Assembly: GCA_965662885.1 (NCBI GenBank)
Contig: CBFIJI010000006.1
Span: 1-41,756, forward strand
Source: CBFIJI01 sp965662885
GTDB taxonomy: Bacteria; Bacteroidota; Bacteroidia; Flavobacteriales; Flavobacteriaceae
Direction: 5' to 3'
DNA: 41,756 nt
Position numbers and translations under genes: made by a program. The notes beneath the pieces are model-generated. The model searched no databases. It saw only the letters and a program-made list of their open reading frames with translations, and was not told where the DNA came from. Positions 16,266 to 25,567 of the stretch are shown here, in pieces (position 1 is the first letter of the stretch; every line of letters begins with the position of its first letter).

Positions 16266-17234
16266 ATGGCTAGAATTTTGACCGGAGTACAATCAACTGG
16301 AACGCCGCACCTAGGAAACTTATTGGGGGCTGTCCTTCCGGCAATTGAAATGTCCAAGTCTAACGACAATGATTCCTTTTTATTTATCGCAGATTTGCAT
16401 TCGCTAACTCAAATAAAAAACGGAAAAACATTAAGAGAAAACACCTTTGCAACCGCAGCGGTTTGGCTGGCTTGTGGATTGGATATCAACAACACTCACT
16501 TCTATCGCCAAAGTGATATTAGTGAAGTCACGGAATTGGCTTGGTATTTAAGCTGTTTTTTTCCTTATCAACGGCTCACACTCGCTCACTCCTTTAAAGA
16601 CAAATCCGAACAACTCTCCGATGTCAATGTTGGTCTTTTTTCCTATCCGATGTTGATGGCTGCCGATATTCTCTTGTATGATGCTAATATTGTTCCTGTT
16701 GGAAAAGATCAGTTGCAACACCTTGAAATCACCCGTGATGTCGCTTCAAGATTCAATCACCAACTAGGAGAAACCTTTGTCATTCCACAGGCGGAAGTCC
16801 AAAAAAAAGAACAATATATTCCCGGAACAGACGGTCAAAAAATGAGTAAATCCAAAAAAAATACGATTAATGTGTTTTTACCGGAAAAAAAATTACGGAA
16901 ACAAGTCATGAGTATTCAAACGGATAGTACGCCTTTGGAAGACCCGAAAGATCCCGATCAATGTACGGTTTTCAGTCTTTACAGTTTAATCGCCTCTCCA
17001 ATACAAACAGCAAGCTTACGTGAACAATATTTAAAAGGAGGAATGGGCTACGGTCATGCCAAACAGGCACTGTTTGAATGTATTTTGGAACGCTTTAAAG
17101 CAGAGCGTGAACGTTATGATTATTATCAACTACATCCCGAAGAAGTGCAAATTGCACTAACGAAAGGGGCTGAAAAAACACGTAAAGTTGCCCATGAAGT
17201 GTTATTACGTGTACGCGATAAAATCGGATATTAA
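16266..17234 (+). CDS. trpS: Tryptophanyl-tRNA synthetase
   Basis: A 322-residue class I aminoacyl-tRNA synthetase of normal bacterial length that charges tRNA-Trp. The HIGH-type motif is HLGN (15-18, in TGTPHLGNLLGA), and the KMSKS loop is exact at 192-196. The GKDQLQHLEITRDVA segment, the family's tryptophan-pocket region, is clear. A TACCTTTA element, close to the Bacteroidota -7 consensus, lies about 30 bases upstream. The stop codon shares a TTAA with the convergent dprA. Confidence 0.97.
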   Translation: MARILTGVQSTGTPHLGNLLGAVLPAIEMSKSNDNDSFLFIADLHSLTQIKNGKTLRENTFATAAVWLACGLDINNTHFYRQSDISEVTELAWYLSCFFPYQRLTLAHSFKDKSEQLSDVNVGLFSYPMLMAADILLYDANIVPVGKDQLQHLEITRDVASRFNHQLGETFVIPQAEVQKKEQYIPGTDGQKMSKSKKNTINVFLPEKKLRKQVMSIQTDSTPLEDPKDPDQCTVFSLYSLIASPIQTASLREQYLKGGMGYGHAKQALFECILERFKAERERYDYYQLHPEEVQIALTKGAEKTRKVAHEVLLRVRDKIGY

Positions 17235-18328
17235 ATCCACTGAAAATATTTACCAGGAAGTGGTCGAACCAAGCCTTTCATTTCCAATTGCATTAGCAGG
17301 CTAGCCGTTCGACTGATGCTAAGTTGCCCTTGAAGAGCTAAAATATCTAGACTTTCTTGTTCTTTGTCTTTAAGTAAATGGTAAAGGCTTTTTTCTTCTT
17401 TGCTCAGTTGAACAAAGAGTTGTTTTTGAATGGCAGTCGTTGGTGGACGATCCATCCAACCCATTTGTTGGAGAAAGTCAGAAGGACTTGTTAAAAGCTG
17501 TGCTTTATTTTGAACTATCAACTGATGACAGCCTTGACTTTTTTTATCATTGACTCTTCCCGGAAGTGCAAAGATTTCTCGTCCATATTGATTAGCAAGG
17601 TCAGCGGTATTCATGCTGCCTCCTTTATGAGCGGTTTCTATGACAACGGTCACATGACTTAAACCAGCAATGATTCTATTTCGCCTCGGAAAATTATTGC
17701 GATCAAATGCTTCATGACGCATAAAATCAGTAACAAAACCACCACTATTTTCCATTGCCTGCATGTATTTTTTATGAGCCGTTGGATAAATTTTATCTAA
17801 ACCATGCGCCAAACAAGCGACCGTTTCAAGACCATTTTTTAAGGCGGCACGGTGAGCAATAATATCAATTCCATAGGCAAAGCCAGATACGATAATTGGA
17901 TTTATCGAGCGGATCTCTTCAATAAATTGTTCACAAAAATCCCGTCCATAAGGAGTGTTTTGGCGGGTTCCCACAATGCTGATAAGACGCCGATCGGGGA
18001 AGTGAATACGTCCTTTATAAAATAAAACAGCTGGAGCATCAGGACAAAAAGCAAGCGTAATGGGATAAGCTGGGGTTCCATAAAAAAGACATTGAATGTG
18101 CTGCTTTTCTATAAAAACCATCTCTTCCTTTACTTGAGACAGCCATTTTTTCCAATTTTTGAGCGCGTTAAGTTGTGCTTGTCCGATTCCCTCAATGGAC
18201 AATAAACTTTGCCCCTCAGCAGAAAATATATTTTCTGCAGTACCACAATGTGTAATCAGTTTTTTTGCTCGAATGTTACCAATTCCAGGAATTAAACGAA
18301 GTAATAAGCAAGCTTGAAGGCGAGTCAT
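17231..18328 (-). CDS. dprA: DNA-processing protein DprA
   Basis: A 365-residue protein with the full DprA layout: an N-terminal helix-hairpin-helix/SAM-like region (RLIPGIGNIRAKKL and IEGIGQAQLNALK), the Rossmann-type DNA-binding core with VGTRQNTPYG (119-128), SGFAYGIDIIAHRAAL (148-163), PRRNRIIAGLSH and GGSMNTADLANQYGREIFALPG, and a C-terminal winged helix (about 300-365). DprA loads RecA onto incoming single-stranded DNA in natural transformation; recA lies about 2 kb away. It is divergent from the HU/SPOR gene, and TTATCTTTA about 30 bases upstream may be its -7 region. Confidence 0.95.
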   Translation of the reverse strand: MTRLQACLLLRLIPGIGNIRAKKLITHCGTAENIFSAEGQSLLSIEGIGQAQLNALKNWKKWLSQVKEEMVFIEKQHIQCLFYGTPAYPITLAFCPDAPAVLFYKGRIHFPDRRLISIVGTRQNTPYGRDFCEQFIEEIRSINPIIVSGFAYGIDIIAHRAALKNGLETVACLAHGLDKIYPTAHKKYMQAMENSGGFVTDFMRHEAFDRNNFPRRNRIIAGLSHVTVVIETAHKGGSMNTADLANQYGREIFALPGRVNDKKSQGCHQLIVQNKAQLLTSPSDFLQQMGWMDRPPTTAIQKQLFVQLSKEEKSLYHLLKDKEQESLDILALQGQLSISRTASLLMQLEMKGLVRPLPGKYFQWI

Positions 18329-18395
18329 TAGGGCTTTTTTTAGGTCTTCTAAAGATAAGTACTTTTTGTTTTGGAAAAATCTCTGTAAAATTTAC

Positions 18396-18403
18396 TATTT
18401 TTG
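18396..18403 (+). promoter_or_regulatory. -7 promoter element just before the HU/SPOR gene
   Basis: TATTTTTG matches TAnnTTTG and ends only 4 bases before the ATG at 18408, which would make the mRNA nearly leaderless. TTTTG at 18369-18373 could be the -33 element, with a 22-base spacer slightly longer than usual. Confidence 0.35.
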
Positions 18404-18407
18404 GGTG

Positions 18408-19364
18408 ATGCAATTGTCACAATCCATACAACATCTTTTATTTGAGCACGAGTGTGTTACCATTCCCCGTTTTGGTGCATTTATAACGCGTTCAATTAAT
18501 ATCTCCATAAAAAACGATGTCTTTTATCCGCATCGGAAAGAAGTCACCTTCAATGCTCTTTTAGTCACCAATGATGGTATTCTTGCCCACTATTTTGCAC
18601 AAAAAGAAAAAATAAGCTTTGAACAAGCCCTTCGATTGATCGATAAGGAAGTCAGTTCTTGGAGAAGAAAATTACAAACACAAGCCCTAATATTTCCGGG
18701 CGTAGGAGAAATTAGACTTAACGACTCTAGAAAAATGGAGTTTACCCCCTCCCACCAAATCAATTTCGACACAAAAGCATTTGGTCTTGAACTGTTTTCA
18801 AGAAGCCCCCAAATAATTAAATTACCCAACGACCCCAAATTTAACATACCTATGGACGATAAAGAAAAAGTAATGTTTACTCTCGACAACAAAGAGCCTA
18901 AAAAACAACCCCTTCTAAAATATGCTGCGATTGCTGTTCTTGGAATTGGACTGGTTAGTGCTATTTACTATTTTGGTGATCAATACGTTTTGGAACAACA
19001 AGCAAAACAAACAGAAATTGCTCAAAATAAAATCAAAGGAAAGATTCAAAATGCCACCTTTGATTTGGGTGCACTTGCACCAATTGAATTGGATATAAAA
19101 GCAAATGAAAGCAACGCCAAAAGTTCTTCTGGAACGAAATATTATAGTGTAATTGCTGGTTCCTTTCGATCAAAAAAGAATGCAGTTAACCTTCAACAAG
19201 ATCTCATTTCACAGGGGTACTCTTCTGAAGTTATTTCCGTCAATGAAGATGGACTTTACCGAGTGGCCTATAGTCGTTTTACCTCAAAAAGGGAGGCAAT
19301 TAATCTTCTGCTTTTTATTCGTAACGACCTCAAGGAAGATGCTTGGTATTTAATTGAAAGATAG
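18408..19364 (+). CDS. HU-CCDC81 and SPOR domain-containing membrane protein
   Basis: The frame opens at 18366, but ATG at 18408 (MQLSQSIQHLLFEHECVTIP) matches the family start, giving 318 residues. Two HU-CCDC81-type segments cover about 1-130 (PRFGAFITR, FPGVGEIRL). One membrane helix is at about 171-190 (KYAAIAVLGIGLVSAIYYFG), and a SPOR domain at about 243-318 (YYSVIAGSFRSKKNAVNLQQ) would bind denuded peptidoglycan. The protein could therefore link the cytoplasmic/nucleoid side with septal peptidoglycan; this is inferred from the domains. It is divergent from dprA and ends 1 base from the convergent EnvC-like gene. Confidence 0.9.
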   Translation: MQLSQSIQHLLFEHECVTIPRFGAFITRSINISIKNDVFYPHRKEVTFNALLVTNDGILAHYFAQKEKISFEQALRLIDKEVSSWRRKLQTQALIFPGVGEIRLNDSRKMEFTPSHQINFDTKAFGLELFSRSPQIIKLPNDPKFNIPMDDKEKVMFTLDNKEPKKQPLLKYAAIAVLGIGLVSAIYYFGDQYVLEQQAKQTEIAQNKIKGKIQNATFDLGALAPIELDIKANESNAKSSSGTKYYSVIAGSFRSKKNAVNLQQDLISQGYSSEVISVNEDGLYRVAYSRFTSKREAINLLLFIRNDLKEDAWYLIER

Positions 19365-19365
19365 G

Positions 19366-20583
19366 CTACATTTTGTAGATCCAATTCTTTGGGTTTTGTG
19401 CCTTTTGTTCAACAAAAACACAAAATTGCAAGTTGGTTTTGTTGGTGGTTTTATTCGTAAACACCTCGCCTATTACTTGTTTAGCTCGAATTTTGTCGCC
19501 CTTTTTCACGAATACCTTACCTAAATTTTTATACGCCGTGATATAATTTCCATGGCGAATTAAAACAATGGCATTACTTCCTTTGATCAATATTATGGAC
19601 ATTACTTCACCTTCAAAAACAGCGCGAACTTTTGCGTTGGGTGTTGTTGCAATGGTCACTCCATTACTTTGAATCATCGCTGTTTTTACAACTGGATGGG
19701 GTTGTTTCCCAAAACCTTGAATTACAAGACCTTTTTCCAAAGGCCACGGTAATCGCCCTTTATTGGCCTGAAAGTTGTCTGCAATAAGCTGTAATTCGGG
19801 AGTCAAACTAAATGCACTACTTCCTGTTTTCCCTGCCGCTTTGTTGGATGCAGCAATAGCTTCTTTAATCAATCGGTCAATTTCACGATCAATCGCTGCA
19901 GCTTTCTTTTGTTTACTACTAATTTCACCCGCTAAGGATTTTTCTTTGCGCCGCAAAACACGAATCATTTTTTCCTGCGATATTCGTTCTTTAGCCAATA
20001 CCTCCTTAACCCTCTTATTCTCTTGTATTAAATCTAATTTTTGCGATTTTTGACTAATTAATGTTGCATTTAATTCTTGTAAAAGAACCGTCTTATCTGC
20101 TATAGCCTTCCCTTGTTTTTTTCGAAAACTAGCATATTGCTTCATGTATTGTATCCGTTTATACGCTTGAAGAAAATTTTCGGAAGAAAACAAAAAAAGT
20201 AATCGATTTTCAGAGGATTTACTTAAATAAGCACTTTGAATCATTTTTGCATAATCGGCTTGTAAAACTTTTAGCTCTTCTCGTTGACTTTCAATGGTTC
20301 GTTGGTTGATGTTGATACGTTGGGTCAGTAAGTTTACTTGTTCATTGTTGACCCGAATTAGTGATTGTCGTCGGTTGAGTTTTAAATTAAGGTCTTCCAC
20401 CTCAGACAGCGCACTTTTCTTTTTTTTTACATTGGAATATAATAATTTATTAATCTGTTGAATCTCATTCTGGAGCCGCTTTCGTTGTTCTTCAAGGACC
20501 TGCTGACGCTTTTCATAGGATTGTGCCGTACTTACCCCATAGCTAAAAGCAAACAGAAAGAAAAAAAAGAACTTTAAGCGCAT
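19366..20583 (-). CDS. Murein hydrolase activator, EnvC-like
   Basis: A 405-residue protein with signal MRLKFFFFFLFAFSYGVSTAQ, a long coiled coil (about 22-250, rich in Lys, Glu and Gln) and a C-terminal LytM/M23 domain (about 285-400). The zinc ligands of active M23 enzymes are missing: the HxGxD position reads SNGVTI, the late HxH position reads NLQF, and the HGNYITAYKNL strand has only one His. So it should not cut peptidoglycan itself but activate amidases at division, as EnvC does. It overlaps the DUF4292 gene start by 1 base and is the last gene of the dut-led run. Confidence 0.9.
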   Translation of the reverse strand: MRLKFFFFFLFAFSYGVSTAQSYEKRQQVLEEQRKRLQNEIQQINKLLYSNVKKKKSALSEVEDLNLKLNRRQSLIRVNNEQVNLLTQRININQRTIESQREELKVLQADYAKMIQSAYLSKSSENRLLFLFSSENFLQAYKRIQYMKQYASFRKKQGKAIADKTVLLQELNATLISQKSQKLDLIQENKRVKEVLAKERISQEKMIRVLRRKEKSLAGEISSKQKKAAAIDREIDRLIKEAIAASNKAAGKTGSSAFSLTPELQLIADNFQANKGRLPWPLEKGLVIQGFGKQPHPVVKTAMIQSNGVTIATTPNAKVRAVFEGEVMSIILIKGSNAIVLIRHGNYITAYKNLGKVFVKKGDKIRAKQVIGEVFTNKTTNKTNLQFCVFVEQKAQNPKNWIYKM

Positions 20584-21353
20584 TAGATTTCAATTTTCTT
20601 ATACCCTTTAGGTATGTCAAAAGGAGTGTTTAAGTTGGAGGGTAAATCTACACGGGTGTACTCAAGCAAGAGTTTGGTCAGTTTTTTACCATCAAAAAAG
20701 GAGATTTCAACAGATAGAGGGAAGTTCTTACCTTGAACACGCTGATGATCAAGATATTTTATGCTTAAGGTTTTGGAAGATCCTGGAAGGACCACCCGTT
20801 GTTCTTTGAGAAGGAAGGATTCCGGATCAAAGAAAAATACAGGTCTCAAATTCGACTTGGTCAATTCAGGCATTAATAAATAATAATCCGGATTAGAGAT
20901 TTGTTGCCAACGTCCTTTAGAAGGATCTAATAGCGGATTTCCCAGCAACAAATTCTTTATATCATCATATCCAAAGTCGGTATCAAACAAGGAATTAATG
21001 AGTGCGTAGTCCCCTTCAAAATACCGTTTTTGGAATTTTTCATAAAAAGCAACTTCATTGGGTTTTAACAATAATTTTGCAATAGGAACCAACATTGTTG
21101 CACTCATCCAAATGGATTTTTGATTGTTCATTCGTAATTGAAGAATGACTTGTTGTCTGTTTTTTTGATCATCGTACGTGGCACGAATTCGAGCACGTAG
21201 GTTCGTAATCGTTGGTTGTTGTGCACTAATTTCTTTGGCCAAACCCGCCAAATCTACATTGGCTACAGGGGCTTTTGTTGGAAGTACCGGTACAGTTTTA
21301 CAGGCAGCGAACAAACTAATAAGGGTAAAAAGTTGAACAGTTTTTTTTATCAT
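20583..21353 (-). CDS. DUF4292 lipoprotein
   Basis: A 256-residue lipoprotein: MIKKTVQLFTLISLFAAC ends in a lipobox (Cys18). The mature part has the LolA/LolB-like curved-sheet pattern of DUF4292, with IRATYDDQKNRQQVILQLRMNNQKSIWMSATMLVPIAKLLL, then KRYFEGDYALINSLFDTDFGYDDIKNLLLGNPL. It may handle lipids or lipoproteins at the periplasmic face of the outer membrane, but this is fold-based inference. It sits between the nucleotidyltransferase (16 bases) and EnvC (1-base overlap), a conserved flavobacterial order. Confidence 0.88.
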   Translation of the reverse strand: MIKKTVQLFTLISLFAACKTVPVLPTKAPVANVDLAGLAKEISAQQPTITNLRARIRATYDDQKNRQQVILQLRMNNQKSIWMSATMLVPIAKLLLKPNEVAFYEKFQKRYFEGDYALINSLFDTDFGYDDIKNLLLGNPLLDPSKGRWQQISNPDYYLLMPELTKSNLRPVFFFDPESFLLKEQRVVLPGSSKTLSIKYLDHQRVQGKNFPLSVEISFFDGKKLTKLLLEYTRVDLPSNLNTPFDIPKGYKKIEI

Positions 21354-21369
21354 GTACGGTTTTCTTTAT

Positions 21370-22386
21370 CTATTTTAATTCTGAATAATCCCCAAGACTG
21401 ATTGTTGTAAAACTACCATTAAAACGAACATAATTACCAATCATTGCTTTTTTAAGCGATCCATTTTCAATTTTTGAATGGTTTTGAATGATACTGTCTT
21501 CAATTTGGGTGTTGTAAACTTCCGTATAAGCTCCAATGGAGACATTAGGTCCAACGGTAGAATTGACCAAGCGAACCCCTTCGCCAATGGCACAAGGCGG
21601 GATAATAGTACTGTTCTCTAAAACAACACTTTCGGCAATCAAAGGCTGTTGTTCTTCCGCTAAGATTCCCAATAACTTACTGTTTGTTTCTACGGTTATT
21701 TCGGGATTCCCGCAATCCATCCAGTGCGCTACTTTTCCTGGTTTAAATTGATAGCCTTCTTCCATCATGGCGAGGATACCATGGTTTATTTGATATTCTT
21801 CTCCAGGTTGTAGTTGCTGTTGAACAACCTTTTCGAGTTTTTCTTTTAATACTTCGATGGCTTTAAAGTAATAAATGCCTATCACAGCCAAATCAGAGAC
21901 AAAGTCTTGAGGTTTTTCAACCAGCTGAACAATGTTTTCTTTTTCATCAAGAGCCACCACACCATAGTTTTGGGGGTGTTTTACTTTATTGACCCAAATA
22001 ACACTATCAGCCTCAGGATCCAATTCCAAATTTGCCCTAATCAAGGTATCTGCATAAGCCACAACAGCAGGGCCAGAAAGAGACGGCGCTGCACACATAA
22101 TAGCATGTCCAGTTCCCAAAGGTTCTAATTGTCGGTAAATCGTCCCTTTAGCCCCAAGGCTTTCTGCCAACTCCAATAAGGATGTGGCAATCGTTTCTCC
22201 AAAAAAAGCAGGGTCACCCAAAACAAAGGCTACTTCTGTGATGGGTTGCTTTACTACTCGGGCAATTTCACGAACTAACTGATGCACAATGGGTATTCCT
22301 GCAACGGGAATTAAAGGTTTTGGGATGGTAAGGGTGTGAGGCCTTAAACGCGATCCACGACCTGCCATAGGTACAACGATTTTCAT
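21370..22386 (-). CDS. Sugar-phosphate nucleotidyltransferase with left-handed beta-helix tail
   Basis: A 338-residue protein. The N-terminal nucleotidyltransferase domain (about 1-240) begins MKIVVPMAGRGSRLRPHTL followed by PKPLIPVAG, the GxGxR…PKP signature for NTP binding. AYADTLI holds the metal-binding Asp, and VEKP follows. The C-terminal part (about 250-338) has hexapeptide-type repeats (VVLENSTIIPPCAIGEGVRLVNS, IGAYTEVYNTQIEDSII), indicating a left-handed beta-helix. It probably makes a nucleotide sugar for cell-surface glycans; the sugar cannot be named. It lies between dut (18-base gap) and the DUF4292 gene. Confidence 0.88.
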   Translation of the reverse strand: MKIVVPMAGRGSRLRPHTLTIPKPLIPVAGIPIVHQLVREIARVVKQPITEVAFVLGDPAFFGETIATSLLELAESLGAKGTIYRQLEPLGTGHAIMCAAPSLSGPAVVAYADTLIRANLELDPEADSVIWVNKVKHPQNYGVVALDEKENIVQLVEKPQDFVSDLAVIGIYYFKAIEVLKEKLEKVVQQQLQPGEEYQINHGILAMMEEGYQFKPGKVAHWMDCGNPEITVETNSKLLGILAEEQQPLIAESVVLENSTIIPPCAIGEGVRLVNSTVGPNVSIGAYTEVYNTQIEDSIIQNHSKIENGSLKKAMIGNYVRFNGSFTTISLGDYSELK

Positions 22387-22404
22387 ATATTTAGTCTTGA
22401 TTTA

Positions 22405-22842
22405 CTACTGTTTTCCTGTACTTCCAAAACCTGAAGCTCCACGTCCTGTGGCCTCCAATTTTTTTACAGCCTGCCAACTAATCTGGGTATATTGCGCCAC
22501 CACTAATTGGGCAATACGCTCACCAGGATGAATGGTTACATCCTCCTTGGATAAGTTAATCAAAATGACTCCAATATCACCACGATAGTCTGCGTCAATC
22601 GTACCTGGACTATTTAGAACCGTAACACCAAACTTTGCGGCTAGACCACTGCGTGGGCGAACTTGTGCTTCGTAACCTTCTGGGAGGGCAATAGATAAAC
22701 CGGTGGGAATTATTTGCCGCTCCATGGGGGACAGAATAATTTCTTGATCAATATTTGCTCGTAAGTCCAAGCCAGCTGATTGTCGGCTTGCGTATTCTGG
22801 AAGTTCGTTTTTACTGGAATTGATAACAGGTACTGTTAGCAT
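22405..22842 (-). CDS. dut: dUTP diphosphatase
   Basis: A 145-residue trimeric-type dUTPase that hydrolyses dUTP to dUMP, keeping uracil out of DNA. All five motifs are visible in order: SAGLDLRA, RPRSGLA, GTIDADYRGDIGVILIN, GERIAQLVV and RGASGFGSTGK. It leads the dut-nucleotidyltransferase-DUF4292-EnvC run on the minus strand. A TACTTTTG promoter element lies 11 bases before its ATG. Confidence 0.97.
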   Translation of the reverse strand: MLTVPVINSSKNELPEYASRQSAGLDLRANIDQEIILSPMERQIIPTGLSIALPEGYEAQVRPRSGLAAKFGVTVLNSPGTIDADYRGDIGVILINLSKEDVTIHPGERIAQLVVAQYTQISWQAVKKLEATGRGASGFGSTGKQ

Positions 22843-22853
22843 ACTTTTTATTT

Positions 22854-22861
22854 CAAAAGTA
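22854..22861 (-). promoter_or_regulatory. -7 promoter element for the dut-led run
   Basis: The minus strand reads TACTTTTG (TAnnTTTG), 11 bases before the dut start, leaving a very short leader. No clear -33 element was seen. Confidence 0.45.
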
Positions 22862-22900
22862 CTAAAAAGAAAAGTCTTCCGCTATTGAATTGATCGGCTG

Positions 22901-23974
22901 TTAAAGAATATCAAAACGGACTCCCAAAGAAATATTATGTTGGGGAATCTTTTGATTTTTAAAAATAGGGCTAAGGTCGTATTTGGTGTAAATGGCTACA
23001 TTAAAAACAGTCATATAGAAACTAATCCCATATACAAATTTATTCATGTTTAAATCTTCCCTTAGCTTTTGTTTTTCTCTACTTCCTTCCAAACGGTATT
23101 TAAGCTTTTGAAAACTATCGATTTGAAAACCTACATAGCCTCCTAAACCCAATATGATTGGATAATTATTTCGATGATAAACGTCTCCATCAATAGTCGT
23201 TCGCTTTTTATTTTGGGTATTTCCAAACTCAAAATGCAAGGGGAAAACTAGGTTGGTATTTAGTAATTTGGATTTAGTTAAAGGATAGTCAAAGTCAGCC
23301 AATTTTATTTGACTCCCTTCTTTTATAAAAAATTGGTTCCCATAAGGTTTTAAGCCATTGAATTGAAAAGAAAGTCCATATTTAATCCGAAAAAAATCTA
23401 ACCGTTGGTGGACGTTAGAAGTCCATGCCCATCCCAACTCAAAAAAGCGAGAACCGATATACCGGTATTCGGCATCTTCAATGGAGGTATTTTTAGAAAA
23501 TGCGTTGTTTAACCCAAAAGCAACCACAAGATCACTTGTGGTGTTCTTGTATGGATTATAAGGCCTTTTCCTTCTATTGCGTTTTATTTTGCAATACCAA
23601 CAAGAGGAATCTATATCCGCTTCAACTTTTGGGTCGATCTCCGTTGACTGCTGTTCATCTTCTCCAACATTATGCAAAGCAGCAAGGGCTTTTTCTAAAT
23701 AGTTAATCTCCTCTTTAATTTTTAGTAAGTCTGTTTCAATTGCGTCTAAATTATAACGATTGGCTTCCTCTCGTAAACGTTCTTTTTTTCTTAAACGGCG
23801 GTGAACCTTTTGAAGCTTCTTTGTTAATCGCTTCTTCTCTAACCTATGTATCCGGTCATCAAATCGGTTTCTTTCCTCAACATCAATATGATTTTCCTTA
23901 TGTTGTGAAATCCCAAATATTGGATTGAGCAAGATGACGAAATAAAAAATATAAAATAGGGGGCTGATTCTCAT
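22901..23974 (-). CDS. Coiled-coil plus beta-barrel outer-membrane protein, unrecognised family
   Basis: A 357-residue protein with a signal peptide (MRISPLFYIFYFVILLNPIFGISQ). Residues about 30-105 are very rich in Lys, Arg and Glu with heptad-like spacing, suggesting a coiled coil. A CWYC pair (Cys125, Cys128) sits in a basic stretch (KIKRNRRKR). From about 145 the sequence has alternating aromatic strands (FFELGWAWTSN, YGLSFQFNG) ending in a barrel-like C-terminus (HNISLGVRFDIL). The layout suggests an outer-membrane barrel with a periplasmic coiled-coil arm; function unknown. The gap to the next gene (23975-24229) shows no clear feature. Confidence 0.75.
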   Translation of the reverse strand: MRISPLFYIFYFVILLNPIFGISQHKENHIDVEERNRFDDRIHRLEKKRLTKKLQKVHRRLRKKERLREEANRYNLDAIETDLLKIKEEINYLEKALAALHNVGEDEQQSTEIDPKVEADIDSSCWYCKIKRNRRKRPYNPYKNTTSDLVVAFGLNNAFSKNTSIEDAEYRYIGSRFFELGWAWTSNVHQRLDFFRIKYGLSFQFNGLKPYGNQFFIKEGSQIKLADFDYPLTKSKLLNTNLVFPLHFEFGNTQNKKRTTIDGDVYHRNNYPIILGLGGYVGFQIDSFQKLKYRLEGSREKQKLREDLNMNKFVYGISFYMTVFNVAIYTKYDLSPIFKNQKIPQHNISLGVRFDIL

Positions 23975-24229
23975 GGGGTTTTTTCTTGGCTAAAATCTTT
24001 ATTAATATAATCATTTAATTTTTCCGAGACCTACTCTTTAGGGCATGGCTCTCCTTTTACGGACATATTTAAATGGATATTCTTTCTCACTGGCTGGAAA
24101 GCCTTTTTATAATGCAAATCGATCTAAGTGTTTTTTAAACATTGAAAATTGAAATGGAGCTTTTGTAGCCTATATAAATATACTAAAGCCCGAATAAAAC
24201 AACCAAATCAAGCCAAAGATCTTGTATTA

Positions 24230-25567
24230 TTAAAGATCAAAACAACGCAGCGCTTCTTTATAAAAAGTATCAAAATCAAAATCATTTTGATTCCCACTCA
24301 AAACGACAAAAACCAATTCTTTTGAAGGAATAATTAAAACACGCTGCCCGCCATAACCGTTTTCAAAATAAGCGTCATGGGGGACACTTGGCATTGGGTC
24401 GCCTTGTGAATTAACCCAAAGTTGAGCCCCATACTTTCCATCGGATTTTTTAGCTGAAGTGGTACTGTAGTCCACCCATTCAGGACTAAAGATTTGTTGA
24501 CCAAACCAATGGCCTCTATACAGATACAGCAAGCCAAAACGGGTCCAGTCTCGGGCAGTTGCCCACCCATAAGAAGACAAGACATGATGTCCACTTGGAT
24601 CCAATTCAATAAGCGCACTTTTCATTCCAATAGGAAGAAAAAGACTGTCATATGGAAAAGTAAGATAATCTGAATAGTCCTTAAACTTTGTCCGTAAAAT
24701 TCCAGACAAAATATTGGATGTTCCAGAGGAATATACCCATTCTTCGTCTGGCTTTTTGATAGCTTTGGATTGTAGTGCATACTTCGAGAAATCTTTTTCC
24801 AAAAAAAGCATTCGGGTAACATTGGACAGTCTAGTATAGCTTTCATCCCAATCAAGTCCGCTACTCATTTGCAATAAATTACTATATGTAATTTCCTTTC
24901 TTTGATCATCCTGCCAACTTTTTATCCCCGTGGTCTCATCTATAGATAGGATCCCGTTTTTTGCCAAAATGCCATAGAGCGCATTTCCCATGGATTTTGT
25001 CATCGACCAACCCAAAAGGCGGGTGTTTTCATTAACTCCTTGATTGTATTGTTCTGCAAGCAGAAAGTCTTTATAAGCAACTGTAATGGCGAAAATCTTG
25101 GGGTTGGAATGTAAGGTATTACTGATAAGTGTATTAAGTTGATCTATAGCGATATTTGGGGGAATAGCCTCCTTTAATTGATCCCCTTGGGGCCAGAATT
25201 GTTTTGTGTTTTCTTCTCGGACTTCTTCTGAATTCATTTGAGAATGCACCTCTTGGGGAAAGTTTGATTTTCCGACTAAACAGCCACAACTTGGTCCATT
25301 TTCATAATAAACAGCTTTTTGTTTTGCCCAACCAAAAAAGGAAGCTTCCACTTCTTTTCGCTCATGATCAATCGAAGTACGTACCATTTTAAGTAAAAAA
25401 TCATTCCGTACACTATTAATGTTTTTGGTTGTAAGGTCTGAAATAAAGATTGCTGAACAGGTGTATTTTGCCGTAAAACCCGTTGCGATTTTTAGGGATG
25501 GTTTTAGGTAGGTAAACCAAAAAATAATCACCCCTAAAACGAAAACAATAAAAATATATTTTTTCAT
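24230..25567 (-). CDS. Serine hydrolase, beta-lactamase/NylB-like
   Basis: A 445-residue protein with an N-terminal signal or anchor (MKKYIFIVFVLGVIIFWFTY, no lipobox). The SxxK motif is SMTK (188-191, in LLGWSMTKSMGN). The second motif is YSSGTSN and the late glycine-rich motif is GYGGQRVL, as in 6-aminohexanoate-dimer hydrolase-type members rather than true beta-lactamases. A periplasmic or surface esterase, peptidase or amidase role is likely; the substrate is unknown. About 140 residues precede the catalytic core, with cysteines at Cys94 and Cys96. It is alone on the minus strand between two gaps. Confidence 0.87.
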   Translation of the reverse strand: MKKYIFIVFVLGVIIFWFTYLKPSLKIATGFTAKYTCSAIFISDLTTKNINSVRNDFLLKMVRTSIDHERKEVEASFFGWAKQKAVYYENGPSCGCLVGKSNFPQEVHSQMNSEEVREENTKQFWPQGDQLKEAIPPNIAIDQLNTLISNTLHSNPKIFAITVAYKDFLLAEQYNQGVNENTRLLGWSMTKSMGNALYGILAKNGILSIDETTGIKSWQDDQRKEITYSNLLQMSSGLDWDESYTRLSNVTRMLFLEKDFSKYALQSKAIKKPDEEWVYSSGTSNILSGILRTKFKDYSDYLTFPYDSLFLPIGMKSALIELDPSGHHVLSSYGWATARDWTRFGLLYLYRGHWFGQQIFSPEWVDYSTTSAKKSDGKYGAQLWVNSQGDPMPSVPHDAYFENGYGGQRVLIIPSKELVFVVLSGNQNDFDFDTFYKEALRCFDL

